Source: Branchiostoma floridae
Taxonomy: Eukaryota; Chordata; Leptocardii; Amphioxiformes; Branchiostomatidae
Direction: 5' to 3'
Length of the DNA stretch: 64,000 nucleotides
Assembly: GCF_000003815.2 (NCBI RefSeq)
Contig: NC_049997.1
Coordinates: forward strand, 3,719,262 to 3,783,261
Shown here in pieces: positions 24,201-33,000 of this stretch. The first letter of the stretch is position 1; each line of letters opens with the position of its first letter. Position numbers and translations under genes: made by a program. The notes beneath the pieces are model-generated. The model did no database searches and was not told the origin of the DNA. It saw nothing but the letters and a program-made list of their open reading frames with translations.

Positions 24201-27158
24201 ACCCCTACTGCTAAAACAGCTTTTGTCGCAATGGGCTTTCGCAGGTCCAAGTAGCCTGACGTGATAGCCAGCCCAGGTAGACAGCCCAGGTAGACAGCCC
24301 AGGTAGACAGCCCAGCCTTTTCCGTAAACCCTTATCTGTTATCCATCAGAGGAAATACCACTGTAACCTGAAGATTTATTTCCAAAATTTTCAGAAAAAA
24401 ATACATTGCAGCCACCACTGATTCTTTCATAAAAGCTTGTAATATAAACCTAATGATTTTCAGTTTTAACTCCATTTGACTTGTACATATGGTACATGCC
24501 CAGGTCACTGCACATGCATGTACCATAATGACAACTTGCCTTTCTGCCATCAATATTTCCCAGGATATGCATCATACAAAACATGCATCATACAAAACAC
24601 TAGAAGCCCCCAGGAAAATTGGGTCAATTTTTGGTATGAATTACAGGGAAGAGGGCAGGGCATGGCATAGATATTCTTTCTGGGGGAGTTTCATTTCTGC
24701 TGTGTACATAAGGCACCTTTGTTCATGAACAAACCTCAGGTCTTGCCTATTTATAACTGGGAAGAAATGAGGTCAGGTTTTGATACAGAGAGAATAGCCT
24801 TAAACTGGAGGGAGTCAGTACACATGATTATGGATTCTATTCATAAAAAAAGCAGGGGTAGGAGTGGTTGCTGTGATAAAAGGTTTCAAACTGAGAAAAA
24901 AACATTGTATCATTTTGGAGCATTTTATATTTTCAAATGCATAAAAAATCTTATGGTTGTCTAATATACAACATGGTGATGGATGTCACTTTGCAAAATT
25001 GCAAAATGAATTAATTTCTTCCTTTTTTGATACCTATATAAAGTGGTAGTTGAATTTCAAAATGTGACTGACCATTATGGATGTTGAATATTCTATTTAT
25101 AGAAACGTCCTAAGCACAAATAAAATATTTTCCTCCTCTGCTAAGGTATTTTACAGTATTCATTGCAATGTAATGAAACCTGACATTAAAGTAAGACCTG
25201 TTTCTAACAGAAGATTCAAGCGATACAACATGTACATTCTACAAACCCATCCCTTGAGGCAATAGTTGAACAGAACATTTGCAATGTCACCTCTGCCATG
25301 CTGTCAAATTCAAAGAGATGTCAAGAAGTCTTCAACACGGTTAAAATATTTTCCTGCTTTGGTTAGATGTTTTACAGTATTCGTTGCAATGTCATCAGTT
25401 CTGACATTAAAGCAAGATTTCTTACTAGTTAACACTCTAAAAACCCATCCCTTCAGGCAATAGTTGCACAGAACCTTCACAAAGTCACCCCTGCCAACCC
25501 CCACTAACTCAAGTACACATTCCCGTTTCCACTCACGTTATAATCCCATTATGCTGGCAGGGATTGGGCGACGGATTCTCTGCACAGCCCTGATCCAATA
25601 AGGAAGGGCTGCAATTCTCAGGGGTTATGGAACATCATGACAGGGTTACAAATAAGAAGCCTGATGATATAGTTCTTTAAAGCTTCAAAGGTCTAGATTT
25701 TTTTCCAGCAAAGCCTCAGCCATAACCATGATTGTAGGATAGGTTTATGATCATGATTGTCACAGAAAACAATTTGTCAGGCCAGGGGTTACAGAACATC
25801 CTGACAAGGTTACAAGAGGCCTGATATACGTAAGTTGTTCAGGGGTTCAAAAGTTTCCGTATAGCCTGGAAAACCATTGTATGATAGGTACTATGTCACT
25901 ACATGACAAAAAAACTGACAGGTTTTGGCCTGTAGTCCCAAAACATCAAGACAGGGTTACAAGTAAGAGGCCTGATTTACGTAACTTCTGAGGTAATCAA
26001 AAGTCTGCCTGGATTTATCTGCGTTGCCTGCCCTGTGGTCATAACCATTGTAGGAAAGGTTTATGATTGTCACAGAAAACCTGTATTTGTCAGGCTGGGA
26101 TTATAGAACATCATGACAGGGTTACAAATAACAGGCCTGATATACGTAAGTTGTTTAAACCTTCAAAAGTCTAGATGGATTTTTCAGCGAAGCCTCAGAC
26201 AATATCCATTGTACGATAGTTTTATGACTGTCACAGAAAACCTGTATTTGTCAGGCTGGGGTTATAGAACATCATGACAGGGTAACTGGTTACAAATGAG
26301 AGGCCTGATATGCGTAAGTTGTTTAAACCTTCAAAAGCATAGATGGATTTTTCCGCATAGCATAATTATGTTTATGACTGTCACAAAGAAAGAACAGTGC
26401 ACCATGACAAGGTTGCAAATGAGAGACCTGATATACGTAAGTTCTAAGCTAGTCTTCTTTTTTCTAGCCTTTGTTGTACGGGCAGTGCTATAACTAAGAC
26501 ACAATTTAGTCAGGCTAGGCTAGGTCATATCCATAATACAATAAGTTCATCACTTCATGACAGAAAAACCTATATTTGCCAGGGTTACAAAACATCATGA
26601 CCCTTGGTTACATATAAGAGGCTTGGTAAGTTCATAAGACAGTCTCTGGATTTATCTGCATATCCATTTATGACAGAATACTGTAAATGCAGAAACTTTC
26701 GCAGTGGTCTAATGTTCGCGGTTTTCACGCTGGCCGCTTTACCGCCAACTTAAAACCATCGCGAACATTTTTCCATGGCAGTAAGAGACTATAATGCATG
26801 GTGCTACCACGAACTTAAAACCACCGCGAAAACTGCTCTTTCCCGTTACCGGGAAATTAAATCCCCGCGAACTTAAATGCATTCACAGTACCTGCTGGCA
26901 CCTGGGTTACAAGCAAGACAACTGGGAGGAATAGCACTATATGATGATAGATGCATTTGCAGTCTAGAAACTATGCAGCAATGTATACCTTAAACTTTCA
27001 AAAACTACATTATAATGAAAGACTACTTTCTACAATAAAAACTTAAAAGACCACATGACTCACCATGCCAGATGTAGTAGCAGTAGAATCAGCCCAGGCA
27101 CCACAAGGTCATCTGATCCTACCGACCACCGCCGATTAAACACCACCAGTCCCGGCAT
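211..27158 (-). CDS. DAGLA: sn1-specific diacylglycerol lipase, DAGLA-type (3' end beyond window)
   Basis: This enzyme cleaves diacylglycerol at sn-1 to make the endocannabinoid 2-arachidonoylglycerol at the plasma membrane. Sixteen coding exons with GT-AG borders and matching phases: 27064-27158, 12467-12675, 11776-11877, 10024-10180, 7972-8056, 7394-7528, 6706-6783, 6187-6311, 5492-5645, 4815-4898, 4346-4429, 3554-3771, 2706-2774, 2334-2406, 1286-1494 and 211-337. They give 668 codons. The start MPGLVVFNRRWSVGSDD matches the vertebrate DAGLA start. Exons 1-4 hold the four membrane helices. The nucleophile elbow GHSLGAG puts Ser near residue 476, GKDVVPR puts Asp near 528, and PPGRMIHVV puts His near 616. 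The order and spacing agree with human DAGLA (Ser472, Asp524, and a later His). A Cys-rich insert lies in exon 9. The exon ending at 1286 uses a weak GTACAT donor. The tail after residue 668 is to the left of the window. DAGLA is preferred over DAGLB because of the start and membrane exons. Orthology is inferred from memory of the family. Confidence 0.93.
541..907. mobile_element. Harbinger-like MITE 1
   Basis: It starts GGCCACACCAATTTAATTTC and ends with the inverse of the same sequence. It is flanked by TAA on both sides (538-540 and 908-910). A TWA target duplication with GGCC termini fits PIF/Harbinger. No transposase is encoded in the 367 bp. Confidence 0.82.
1150..1185 (-). repeat. Short copy of DAGL exon 15 edge plus donor
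   Basis: About 36 bp around the GTACAT donor of exon 15 (near 1286) recur 117 bp further downstream in the sense direction. They include the first intron bases and about 16 exon bases. This is the shortest and weakest of the five exon-edge copies in this gene. Confidence 0.6.
1495..2333. other. DAGL intron 14, no gene seen
   Basis: It contains a T-rich run at 1681-1700 that could be the reversed poly(A) tail of a degraded retroelement, but no domain or second landmark supports this. Confidence 0.4.
3202..3267 (-). repeat. Truncated copy of DAGL exon 12 (3' part plus donor)
   Basis: This region matches the 3' end of the nucleophile exon (3554-3637), with an internal deletion of about 17 nt and a few substitutions, and it keeps a GT donor (GTAACT). 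Both it and a flanking block (3124-3180, repeated at 3284-3345) lie in intron 12. The Ser elbow itself is not included. Confidence 0.82.
3554..3771 (-). CDS. DAGLA: Lipase nucleophile exon (exon 12 of the DAGL gene)
   Basis: This 218-nt exon runs from phase 0 to phase 2 and carries the alpha/beta-hydrolase nucleophile elbow GHSLGAGTAAIL. The Ser codon lies near 3652. The exon ends with FSPPGGLL just before the donor at 3553. The next exon (2706-2774) completes the codon as Ser and holds the catalytic Asp in GKDVVPR. A truncated copy of the last third of this exon lies in the next intron at 3202-3267. Confidence 0.93.
4005..4215 (+). mobile_element. tRNA-derived SINE in DAGL intron 11
   Basis: A tRNA-like head with TAGTTCAGTGG (A-box) and AGGTTTGATTCC (B-box) is followed by a body with CTAACGGACAGTGTTGCAGT and TAGGGTAATTTCCCAAGTAC. 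Ends are approximate. Confidence 0.65.
5330..5435 (-). mobile_element. Degraded SINE fragment
   Basis: On the minus strand, a B-box-like GGGCTCAAATTC and a tail with AGTGCC resemble the SINE at the left end of the window. The A-box is not clear. Confidence 0.35.
5950..6180. repeat. GT-rich microsatellites in DAGL intron 8
   Basis: Two GT/TG runs (about 5955-5990 and 6119-6172) flank the truncated exon-8 copy. Open frames rich in His and Thr on either strand here are caused by these runs. Confidence 0.9.
6050..6119 (-). repeat. Truncated copy of DAGL exon 8 (3' part plus donor)
   Basis: These 70 bp match 6187-6256, the 3' end of exon 8, with about four to five mismatches, at an offset of 137 bp. 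The copy is still open (peptide PLYIYTHPTAGACQLLKFC) and keeps a GT donor (GTAGGA). It lies between two GT-rich microsatellites in intron 8. Confidence 0.85.
6450..6560. repeat. 110-bp imperfect palindrome in DAGL intron 7
   Basis: AGATAAATTCCGAATGTTTC and on to GTGACATCCATCACTT is inverted as AGTAATGGATGTCACTTTGA and on to CATTCGGAAGTTATCT, with almost no loop. It could fold into one long hairpin in the pre-mRNA. Confidence 0.8.
7180..7233 (-). repeat. Truncated copy of DAGL exon 6 (3' part plus donor)
   Basis: About 42 nt of the 3' end of the exon at 7394-7528, followed by the same GTGGGG donor and about a dozen intron bases, recur here roughly 200 bp downstream in the sense direction. One inserted base shifts the frame. 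The flanking intron is itself duplicated (7136-7190 resembles 7239-7297), which points to tandem duplication across the exon-intron border. Confidence 0.8.
8385..8941. mobile_element. Harbinger-like MITE 2
   Basis: Terminal inverted repeats GGCCAYGTTGATTTGATTAT of about 28 bp are followed inside by the GGATGA subterminal block. Flanks are ATA and TTA, a slightly decayed TWA target. It is homologous to the element at 34190-34820, including an internal block with CCATACTATGTGTGTTTAGT. Confidence 0.8.
8942..10023. other. DAGL intron 4, remainder
   Basis: AT-rich, with no ORF, transposon terminus or repeat that I can support. Confidence 0.4.
10388..10576. mobile_element. Harbinger-like MITE 3
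   Basis: A 189-bp element with ends GGCCACACCAAT, flanked by TTAA on both sides. Its left terminus resembles MITE 1. Confidence 0.75.
11005..11415. repeat. Two-copy tandem repeat of about 200 bp
   Basis: Units at 11005-11203 and 11207-11415 share AAACACCTCCCCCTAAGATG/AAACATCTTCCCCTAGAATG, TTGAAGAATGCAAAGA and GTGGAATAACRTGTRCAAGG. It lies in DAGL intron 3. Confidence 0.8.
11919..12144. mobile_element. MITE of the TATAATGCTAG family, copy a
   Basis: Ends TATAATGCTAGCTCACCTTT and the inverse, 226 bp, in DAGL intron 2. Inside is a second inverted feature, GTTACTCCATGG against GGTAACC. Related copies lie at 14634, 20655 and 21878. The superfamily is unclear because target duplications are not decisive. 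Confidence 0.7.
12291..12411 (-). repeat. Truncated copy of DAGL exon 2 (3' part plus donor)
   Basis: The 121 bp here match 12461-12581, the last 115 nt of exon 2 plus its GTGAGT donor, with about three mismatches, at an offset of 170 bp. The reading frame is still open, and the copied peptide includes MKGSILYTEPRDPMQY. The copy has no polypyrimidine-AG acceptor: the sequence just upstream in the sense direction is unrelated. It lies in intron 2 and is probably not spliced in. Similarity this high means a recent tandem duplication or an assembly artefact. Confidence 0.85.
13940..14528. mobile_element. Tc1/mariner-like non-autonomous element with a gap inside
   Basis: Inverted ends CAGTCAAACCTGCCC are flanked by TA on both sides (13938-13939 and 14529-14530). 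Internal repeats of GCGACCACCT occur. The N run 14335-14482 sits inside it. TA duplication and short inverted ends fit Tc1/mariner; no transposase frame is seen. Confidence 0.72.
14335..14482. other. Assembly gap
   Basis: 148 N inside a Tc1/mariner-like element. Confidence 1.
14634..14768. mobile_element. MITE of the TATAATGCTAG family, copy b (5' fragment)
   Basis: It begins CAATGCTAGTTCACCTTTAT and follows copy a through GGGATTTCAAGTCAAT, then degenerates. The right terminus is missing or decayed. Confidence 0.55.
17073..17166. repeat. (GGTTT)n pentanucleotide microsatellite
   Basis: About eighteen near-perfect GGTTT units, with two 4-bp interruptions (TTGGTTGG). Confidence 0.95.
17552..17760. 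mobile_element. CTGTAAATGCA-ended MITE, copy 1
   Basis: Ends CTGTAAATGCA and TGCATTTACAG with TA on both sides, 209 bp. The interior is built of repeated TTCGCGG and CCGCGAA blocks, so the element is self-complementary and GC-rich compared with its surroundings. Confidence 0.8.
18655..19092. repeat. Duplicated 120-bp block, offset about 318 bp
   Basis: 18660-18776 and 18978-19092 share CAGTGATCATRGGTAC, ATTCTGAGCAGGT and GTCTGGTACAATAAGAGC, ending GTGTTATCG. No element ends were found. Confidence 0.75.
19200..19285 (+). mobile_element. tRNA-derived SINE fragment
   Basis: It contains GTACAGTGGTTAA as an A-box and GAGTTTGAATCC as a B-box 40-odd bases later. The tail is not clear. Confidence 0.45.
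19683..20008. mobile_element. hAT-like element, CAGGCTTTTAGCC family, copy 1
   Basis: Ends CAGGCTTTTAGCCAGG and its inverse, with internal GGTGAGTCGCGGTAG and CATCCCTTTTCAATCAGAAT. The flanks do not show a clear target duplication. Confidence 0.65.
20655..20885. mobile_element. MITE of the TATAATGCTAG family, copy c (degraded)
   Basis: It shares TAGTTCACCTT, GGGATATCAAGTCAATGGAC, CCTTGACTTGAAAT and ACGGATATACTAGGTTACCC with copies a and d. Terminal repeats are worn. Confidence 0.55.
21878..22075. mobile_element. MITE of the TATAATGCTAG family, copy d
   Basis: It begins TAATGCTAGTTCACCTTTAT, keeps GGGATATCAAGTCAAC and CCATTGAACCC, and ends near ACGGATAAAGG...AAGGTGA. Confidence 0.6.
23063..23142. 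repeat. 80-bp near-perfect palindrome
   Basis: An arm starting CCGTATTATAGCTCCC and running to TCCTCTCTG is followed by a loop of a few bases and its inverse. It is flanked on both sides by a near-identical direct repeat, AGCAGTTCTTTTTCAAGC and AGCAGTTCTTTTCCAGC. Confidence 0.85.
23388..24331. mobile_element. Foldback (long-TIR) DNA element with 9-bp target duplication
   Basis: The arms 23388-23693 and 24078-24331 are inverted copies of each other, near-identical in the outer 160 bp, starting GGGTTTACGGAAAAGGCTGG. Target duplication TTATCTGTT occurs at 23379-23387 and 24332-24340. Each arm has three 13-bp repeats GGGCTGTCTACCT and an internal tRNA-like B-box block (GGTTCTGRGTTYRAATC) with a CTTGGGAAGGGC tail. 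A 9-bp duplication with long arms fits Mutator-like elements best, with Merlin as an alternative. The left arm has about 50 bp extra. No transposase is present. Confidence 0.85.
23945..24052 (+). pseudogene. Non-LTR retrotransposon reverse-transcriptase C-terminal remnant
   Basis: Between the foldback arms, a short open stretch reads LMYCAEAWTLTTTIERLLDAF. It resembles the LYGSETWTLT...RLDAFH motif that follows the polymerase domain in RTE/CR1-type retroelements. It is a small fragment with no flanking domains. Confidence 0.5.
25108..25500. repeat. Two-copy tandem repeat of about 230 bp
   Basis: Both units carry ATATTTTCCT, TTTTACAGTATTC, TTGCAATGT, CTGACATTAAAG, AAACCCATCCCTT and GGCAATAGTTG in that order. 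They lie upstream of the larger 160-bp array. Confidence 0.75.
25620..26660. repeat. Decayed satellite array, unit about 160 bp, about 7 copies
   Basis: The landmark CATCATGACAGGGTTACAA and variants recur near 25631, 25795, 25953, 26107, 26269, 26400 and 26589. Each is followed by AGGCCTGATATACGTAAGTT and, in most, TTTATGAYTGTCACAGAAAA. Copies have indels. The array lies in the first coding intron of DAGL. Confidence 0.88.
26681..26888. mobile_element. CTGTAAATGCA-ended MITE, copy 2
   Basis: Same ends and TA flanks as the copy at 17552, 208 bp, with the same internal CCGCGAA blocks and a few substitutions. Confidence 0.8.
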
Positions 27159-27265
27159 CTTCCAGCTGATAACACCCTCCTTACCAACACAACTGTCTCA
27201 CACCTCCGTTCTGTGATCCTTTAGTCTCCCCTCGCATTAATAATGGTACAGTCCATTCTTCTATC

Positions 27266-27520
27266 TTCTTCTGTCATCCTCCATATAGATGTTATAAACC
27301 ACACCTTGCATTCGGAATATTTTCTTGACAAATCCCTCGAAGGCTTTTCTGTCAGGAAATCTACTGCTGTTGCATTCAGCTATAAAATGCTAAGTATTGT
27401 CTGTCTTCTTCCGTCATCTTCCATATACATTGTAAACGTTAAAAGCCACACCTTGCATTCAGAATATTTTCTCCAAGAGAGGTTTTTCTGTCGGGAATCT
27501 ACTGCCGCTGCATTCGGCTA
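27266..27520. repeat. Tandem duplication just upstream of the DAGL start codon
   Basis: Two diverged units of about 135-145 bp lie side by side. Each contains a CCACACCTTGCATTC block, a TCTGTC block and a CATTCNGCTATAAA block. They sit 110-360 bp upstream of the lipase ATG on the minus strand, so they may lie in its 5' leader or in the intron that precedes it. Confidence 0.6.
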
Positions 27521-28804
27521 TAAATGGCAGACAAACTTGCTTAGTATTGGTGATGTCTTCAGATGGCAACCTGGACAATTTCATTACCAGGCACGGAGGA
27601 AAATTCGTCTTCTCTCATTGGCCTGTTTCCCGGTAACCTCATATGAACCCTCGTCATATCAAGCGTGGGCCTTATAGACAATTCATTAACGTCATTCTGA
27701 CATCGTCATGGCAACCGTACGAGGATGAGTCACAGCATCCGTAGCATCTTCCGCCCGCACCAGCATTTCTCCTCCAGCTGCATTATCTACACCAGACAGG
27801 TGGTACCAGCACACACCTGGAATGAAGAAGCTATATTTTCAGACATGATTGTCAAGTATATGTCACGTGTACATTCATGAACTACATCAATTAGGCTAAG
27901 GACACAATTCCAAACCTGGGCCCGGCTGGGATGTTTACAGAAATGAAAAACAAAAATGTTTATCAAGCAATATTCACATTAAGTATATGGTTACTGACTA
28001 TTCTTTTACGTTCTTTGTGTTCCTTTCTGTTGTCTTTTATATCATACCTTCCGTTCTCAAAGCTGCCCTGCAAGATTGGGAAATATGACCTTAGAGTTAG
28101 AATAACTGATATGTCGATCAGTTTCACAGTTTAAAGGGGTACATGAATTAGTTGAAGTAGTTTATTAACTTGAATGTTATAACATTCAAAGCAATGACCC
28201 AGCAACTATTTTGAACAGAAGTGTTCATCAATCTCAATCACACCACCTCTTTAATGGCTGGGCCTGAAACCTTAAATCCCCATGTTAGATATGAGCGATT
28301 ATCCAGTCTTAAACATCTACCATTACATGCTCGGAATTGTCATCATATTTGAAGAGTCGAACACTCCAGGGTACTCCTAACATCAACATACAATCACTTC
28401 AATAACACACCATCTGCTGGGCTTATTTATATGTGATTGGTACCTTTCGTCAATTTGTTTGAGTCTATCAATCCACAGCACTCTAAACTGCAACACACAC
28501 ACTGAAAATCCACTTTAAAACCCACCATCTGTACCTTTTATATAATTGTGTGACTGGGGGGCTTTAAATCAATCCTTTACTAAATCAGTGAGACGTACTG
28601 ACATACTCAGGTCTGCATCACATTTCTAAAACGGGGCCAGCCAGGCAGCTTTTGGGAACGAAAAGCGTGATATAAAAGACATCAAACTAGACACAAGACA
28701 TAAAGAGAATATTCATGGGCATTATTTGTGTGTATTTTTATGTATACATTTCCATTTTCACTTCCACAGCCCAGCTAGGCCCCAGTTTGGAAATGTGACG
28801 TTAG

Positions 28805-29220
28805 CAGGGCTCTAGCTAGTCCATTTTAGCGTAGTGGGCCACTATGCTAAAATTTGTGACCACTACGCTAATATAAGGGCCACAACGCTAATTTTTAACT
28901 AGTGTAGTGGTGCTTTGCTATCATTTGCTTGTTCAGCAATGCCTAATGAATGTCTGAACAATGAAAAATGATGACATGACACTCAAAACTGACCAAACAA
29001 TCCTCCAAATTACATAACAAAATTATGTGATACTAATAGTAACAGAGTGCCAACTTTTAACTCTACATTATTGTAGTACTAGTACATTGTCAAAATCCCA
29101 CCGTGGAGGGGCAAGACAACCTCCCCCCCCCCCCCCCCCTTCCACACCAATCTCCTGATTGTTTGCTTTGCTACCATGCCATTCCCACTATGCTAAAATG
29201 AAATCCTGGCTAGAACCCTG
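28805..29220. mobile_element. CAGGG-ended hAT-like element with internal GCTAA repeats
   Basis: Ends CAGGGCTCTAGCTAG and the inverse of CTGGCTAGAACCCTG. Inside the left part are several repeats of CACTACGCTAA/CCACTATGCTAAAA. A poly-C run lies at about 29125-29140. I see no clear target duplication. Confidence 0.6.
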
Positions 29221-29708
29221 CAGCTGGTTAGCCTTACCAGTACCTCTAAAAGACAATGTGAGTTACAGGATTCATTTTAAACCCACTTTGATATAAACAT
29301 CTATCACTTGTCTGCAGGGCATTTTCTCCATACTGTGGACAGGTCTCATTAATTTTTCTATCAGCCTATTACTTTAGAGGGGTTATTTATTGTTTCTTTA
29401 AAGAGATGGCTTTGAGGCGTTAAAATCTGTGGTAAGTATGATAAATTGAACCATCTGTCGAGGACTTATTTCTTGGTTTAAGTTACATAGAATCTCCAAT
29501 GGTGTAATCATAAAATGAGTTTCTTCACAGTGCTGCATACACCATTAATTCAGATGGAAAATTATTTATTTATTTCTGTTGTTTTAATAGCTATATTAAA
29601 TATAGAAATACAAGTACATGAGTTGACAGTAAGACAAAGGTGCCCCGAATCTCATCATGTTGTCATCTTGCAAACATCTAGATCAACATACCCAATATCA
29701 TATACAGA

Positions 29709-30070
29709 CAGGCTTTAAGCTAGGATTTTATAATAGGGAGTCCAAACTTATTGGTGAGTCGCGGTAAGTGACTATTGTAGGGGGGTCTGGGGGCATCCAC
29801 CTTCCATGGTGCACAGTTTTTCATGATTTTAAGTTAAAACAGTGCATTCTAAAATTCTAAGGTATCCCAAGAGGCAAAAATACAGTTACAGATGTCACAG
29901 TAGAAGACTGTGACCACAGATGACCTAATTGCATCCCTGGTCAATCAGAATTTCATGCTTGTCAGAGGATTTTCTCCCCAGAAAAGGGCGTCCAGGGGCA
30001 TCAAATTTCTTGTTATTCTAAGAAAAGTGCGTCCAGATGACGCGTTGACGCATGCCTGGCTAAAAGCCTG
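29709..30070. mobile_element. hAT-like element, CAGGCTTTTAGCC family, copy 2
   Basis: Ends CAGGCTTTAAGCTAGG and CCTGGCTAAAAGCCTG, with an 8-bp target duplication TATACAGA at 29701-29708 and 30071-30078. An 8-bp duplication fits hAT. It is homologous to copy 1 over its length; a short fragment of the terminus also lies near 7708. Confidence 0.82.
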
Positions 30071-30078
30071 TATACAGA

Positions 30079-33000
30079 TCCATCTAGTAATAAAGTAGTA
30101 TGTTAACTCCTCAAGTTATGGTGTTCACAAACAGATACACACACACATACATACACACACACAAACTGCAACATTACTAGTAGCCTTTTTGGCAAAGGTT
30201 TAAAAAGTCATACAGCCTCTAACACTTGGGACAAACTTTTAAAGGTATCAAAGAACCAACCCTAAGTAAAAATCAATGCATGCAGAAATGTCAAGCATGA
30301 AATCCAGTCTCCGTGTTACAACCAAGATCATGGTTAATGCATCGCCATCCCGGGTCTGACATTTTGATGGAATGTTATATTTTCCGCAACCAGCCTATGC
30401 ATTTCGTGACCTTGTAGAGGGTGCGCTTGGGCACTTATCCAGGGGTAACTGTTTTGTGTAGCTCATATTTTCAAAGCAAGTACATTTTGTACTAGCAGTA
30501 GAATCCAAGTACTTACTCAGTAAGTGTGTCTGTTTGGGTTTAAGTATGTTCATAGTACTAGTAATCTGAATACACTTGTAGTTGCAGTTCTACCAGTTAA
30601 CATGACATTGTGCGTTACATATAATTGGAAGGTACATACACGAAAACGTCTCACAGTGAAACTGTTAGCCAATTGTAACATGCAACGCGAAGGGTTCATG
30701 AACCATACGAATGCAAATTTCTTATCCAAGTATGTTGTACAAATGAATGTGTCAAAAATTCATTCATCAAAACCTGACCACTCTCAGGCAACTAGCAATA
30801 GGGCTCCATGAGTTTGAGCTCATAAAAAAGCGTGCCATGTTAGGGCACCTCCCGTTAGTTCAGAGCTGGTAGACTTAGCCATACAAAAATGTATATCAGA
30901 TCTATACATGGGAGAGGCTACTATTGTCTTGTAAGTTGTATTTTAGTCCGTCTATTTCTTTTTCTGCTGCAGTTACAATCATTATGTACATGTATATTTT
31001 CCATATGCTAATATCGTATTATACTCAAAGGATATTGATACTGTACATTTCAGCAAAGAGAGCCCATTCTATAATTAGTGTACTTCTCGTTTATTATGGT
31101 AATCTCCCCTGCTAGACTAATTAATGGCCCTAAAGGTAACATAACATTATGTTATGGAGTCGGTTTGCTCATTAAAATCAGGCCTACCAGATGTACTACA
31201 AATTGTGCATCCAAGAGAATTTCCCAATCGGAACTTTAATTAACATGTTCAATCCATCATAATATTTGTAGTTATTAGGAAGTGCTGCTGAAAATAATCA
31301 TTGGTATAATCATATCTCCGAGCAGATGCTGGGATCCGATAGAAGATGATGATAATGTTTAATTTCATTCTGTTGGATTCTATTTATACTTATAATTAGC
31401 ATTTACAAAGATATCTTACACATGCACATTGCAGAGGTTTCATTGCTACATTTTTTTGTACATGGGGATAGGGTCAAGTAAAATGGTCATATGTGTACAA
31501 TAAATATTAAAGGCATACATGTATGCCAGTAGGGTAGTTACTAAATAAAAAGGATTTGGGACATACTTTTTATTTCATATCAGAATGACTAAAAAATGTG
31601 ATAAAGAAAACAATGCAACAAAAGAGGTATTACATGTGATTGCATACAACTTTCAAAACTGCCCATGAAGACCACTCAGGGGACTGAAACATCTGGAGTA
31701 TGTGGACAGGTGGTTAGTATACTATACATGTAGACAGGGTTGTGTCGATGGGAAAATCATCTAAGGGACCAGCAAAAAACGCACAAGCTAGGTAGTCCTT
31801 ACTGAGTATGTAAAGGTGGTCATTACAGGTTGGTTGCAGTCAGGTATCAAAGATGCATCTGCATGTGTACATCAGTCCTGCTGCATTCAGTGCCTGAGAA
31901 TGAAGTTGTATTGATTTTGTGTGTCACACCTTGACTCCTGTGTGGGGTCGATGGACCTTGGATATCTGACATTAAAGATTCAAATCAATCCCAGAAAACT
32001 GGTCAGGACTGCATCAGAAATTGACCTTTATATATGTATGGAAACTACCCAGTCTCTATCACTGTGGCTATGGTTTTTGAGTATAATGAAACATCCAGTC
32101 GTATGTCATTCAGTTTAATACGATTTTTGACATTAGGCTTTTCAATGCCTTTTATCATTCAATCATAAGTCACTGCTTAATATTTCAATGAAACATTTTG
32201 AAAACAAAATATGTAGGGTACATGCATGGAACCTAGCCTGAGTTATGTTTTAAAATAGCCATAAAGTGGACGCATAAAACTATAGACTATAGAAAATTCA
32301 TACACAATAAATGCTGACACTTAATATAAAAAGTACACACTACTGCAGTCACATGTTTGAATTTATAGACAGTTCACAATATCTTCAACCATGACAGCTT
32401 TATGTAATTTACTTTCTGTCATACCTGTGACGCGAAAACGTTCGATACGGGTGTTCCGTATAAGACCGGTTCGAAAGGCGTATCACACAGGCTCCATTCG
32501 AATAAATCGAACTATTTCGAGCGGGCCGAGTGCGGCGCCATCGAATGTTCAAATACCTGATTCAGACGTTGGAACATTACTGTTGCAACACTTTTTGTTC
32601 TAGGGCACCAAATTTGTTCAACTTCTGGCGCATTTCGCATCAAAACATGGGTTTTCTTAGGTGGGTATGACATTATAAAATACAACACGATGTATTCCGC
32701 ATCACCCTCTGTCCCACCTGATACCTCGGGTGATACGGAATACACCTTGTTGTTTTAGTATTTTACATGAATCACTACCATTAATACATGTACATGTACC
32801 ATGTTCAGTGTTACTACCATCAGAAGGCTGACAGCTGTATTCTGCCCTAGGACAGGAAATCACTGAGCCATGATGGGCAGAGATGCTGCTGCTATTTTTA
32901 TCTCACTTCTCCCTGGAGTCGGCTCTTTCATATCGGCCCACAGAGGGAAGATGGCTCAGAATAATCAATGAGATAGGAACCACTCGCTCAGACACTCCGA

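Larger units (their letters stand above)
12676..27063. other. DAGL first coding intron, 14.4 kb
   Basis: Spans between the listed elements (12700-13930, 14770-17070, 17780-18650, 20010-20650, 22080-23060 and 24345-25100) show only AT-rich sequence without conserved coding blocks. Confidence 0.5.
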
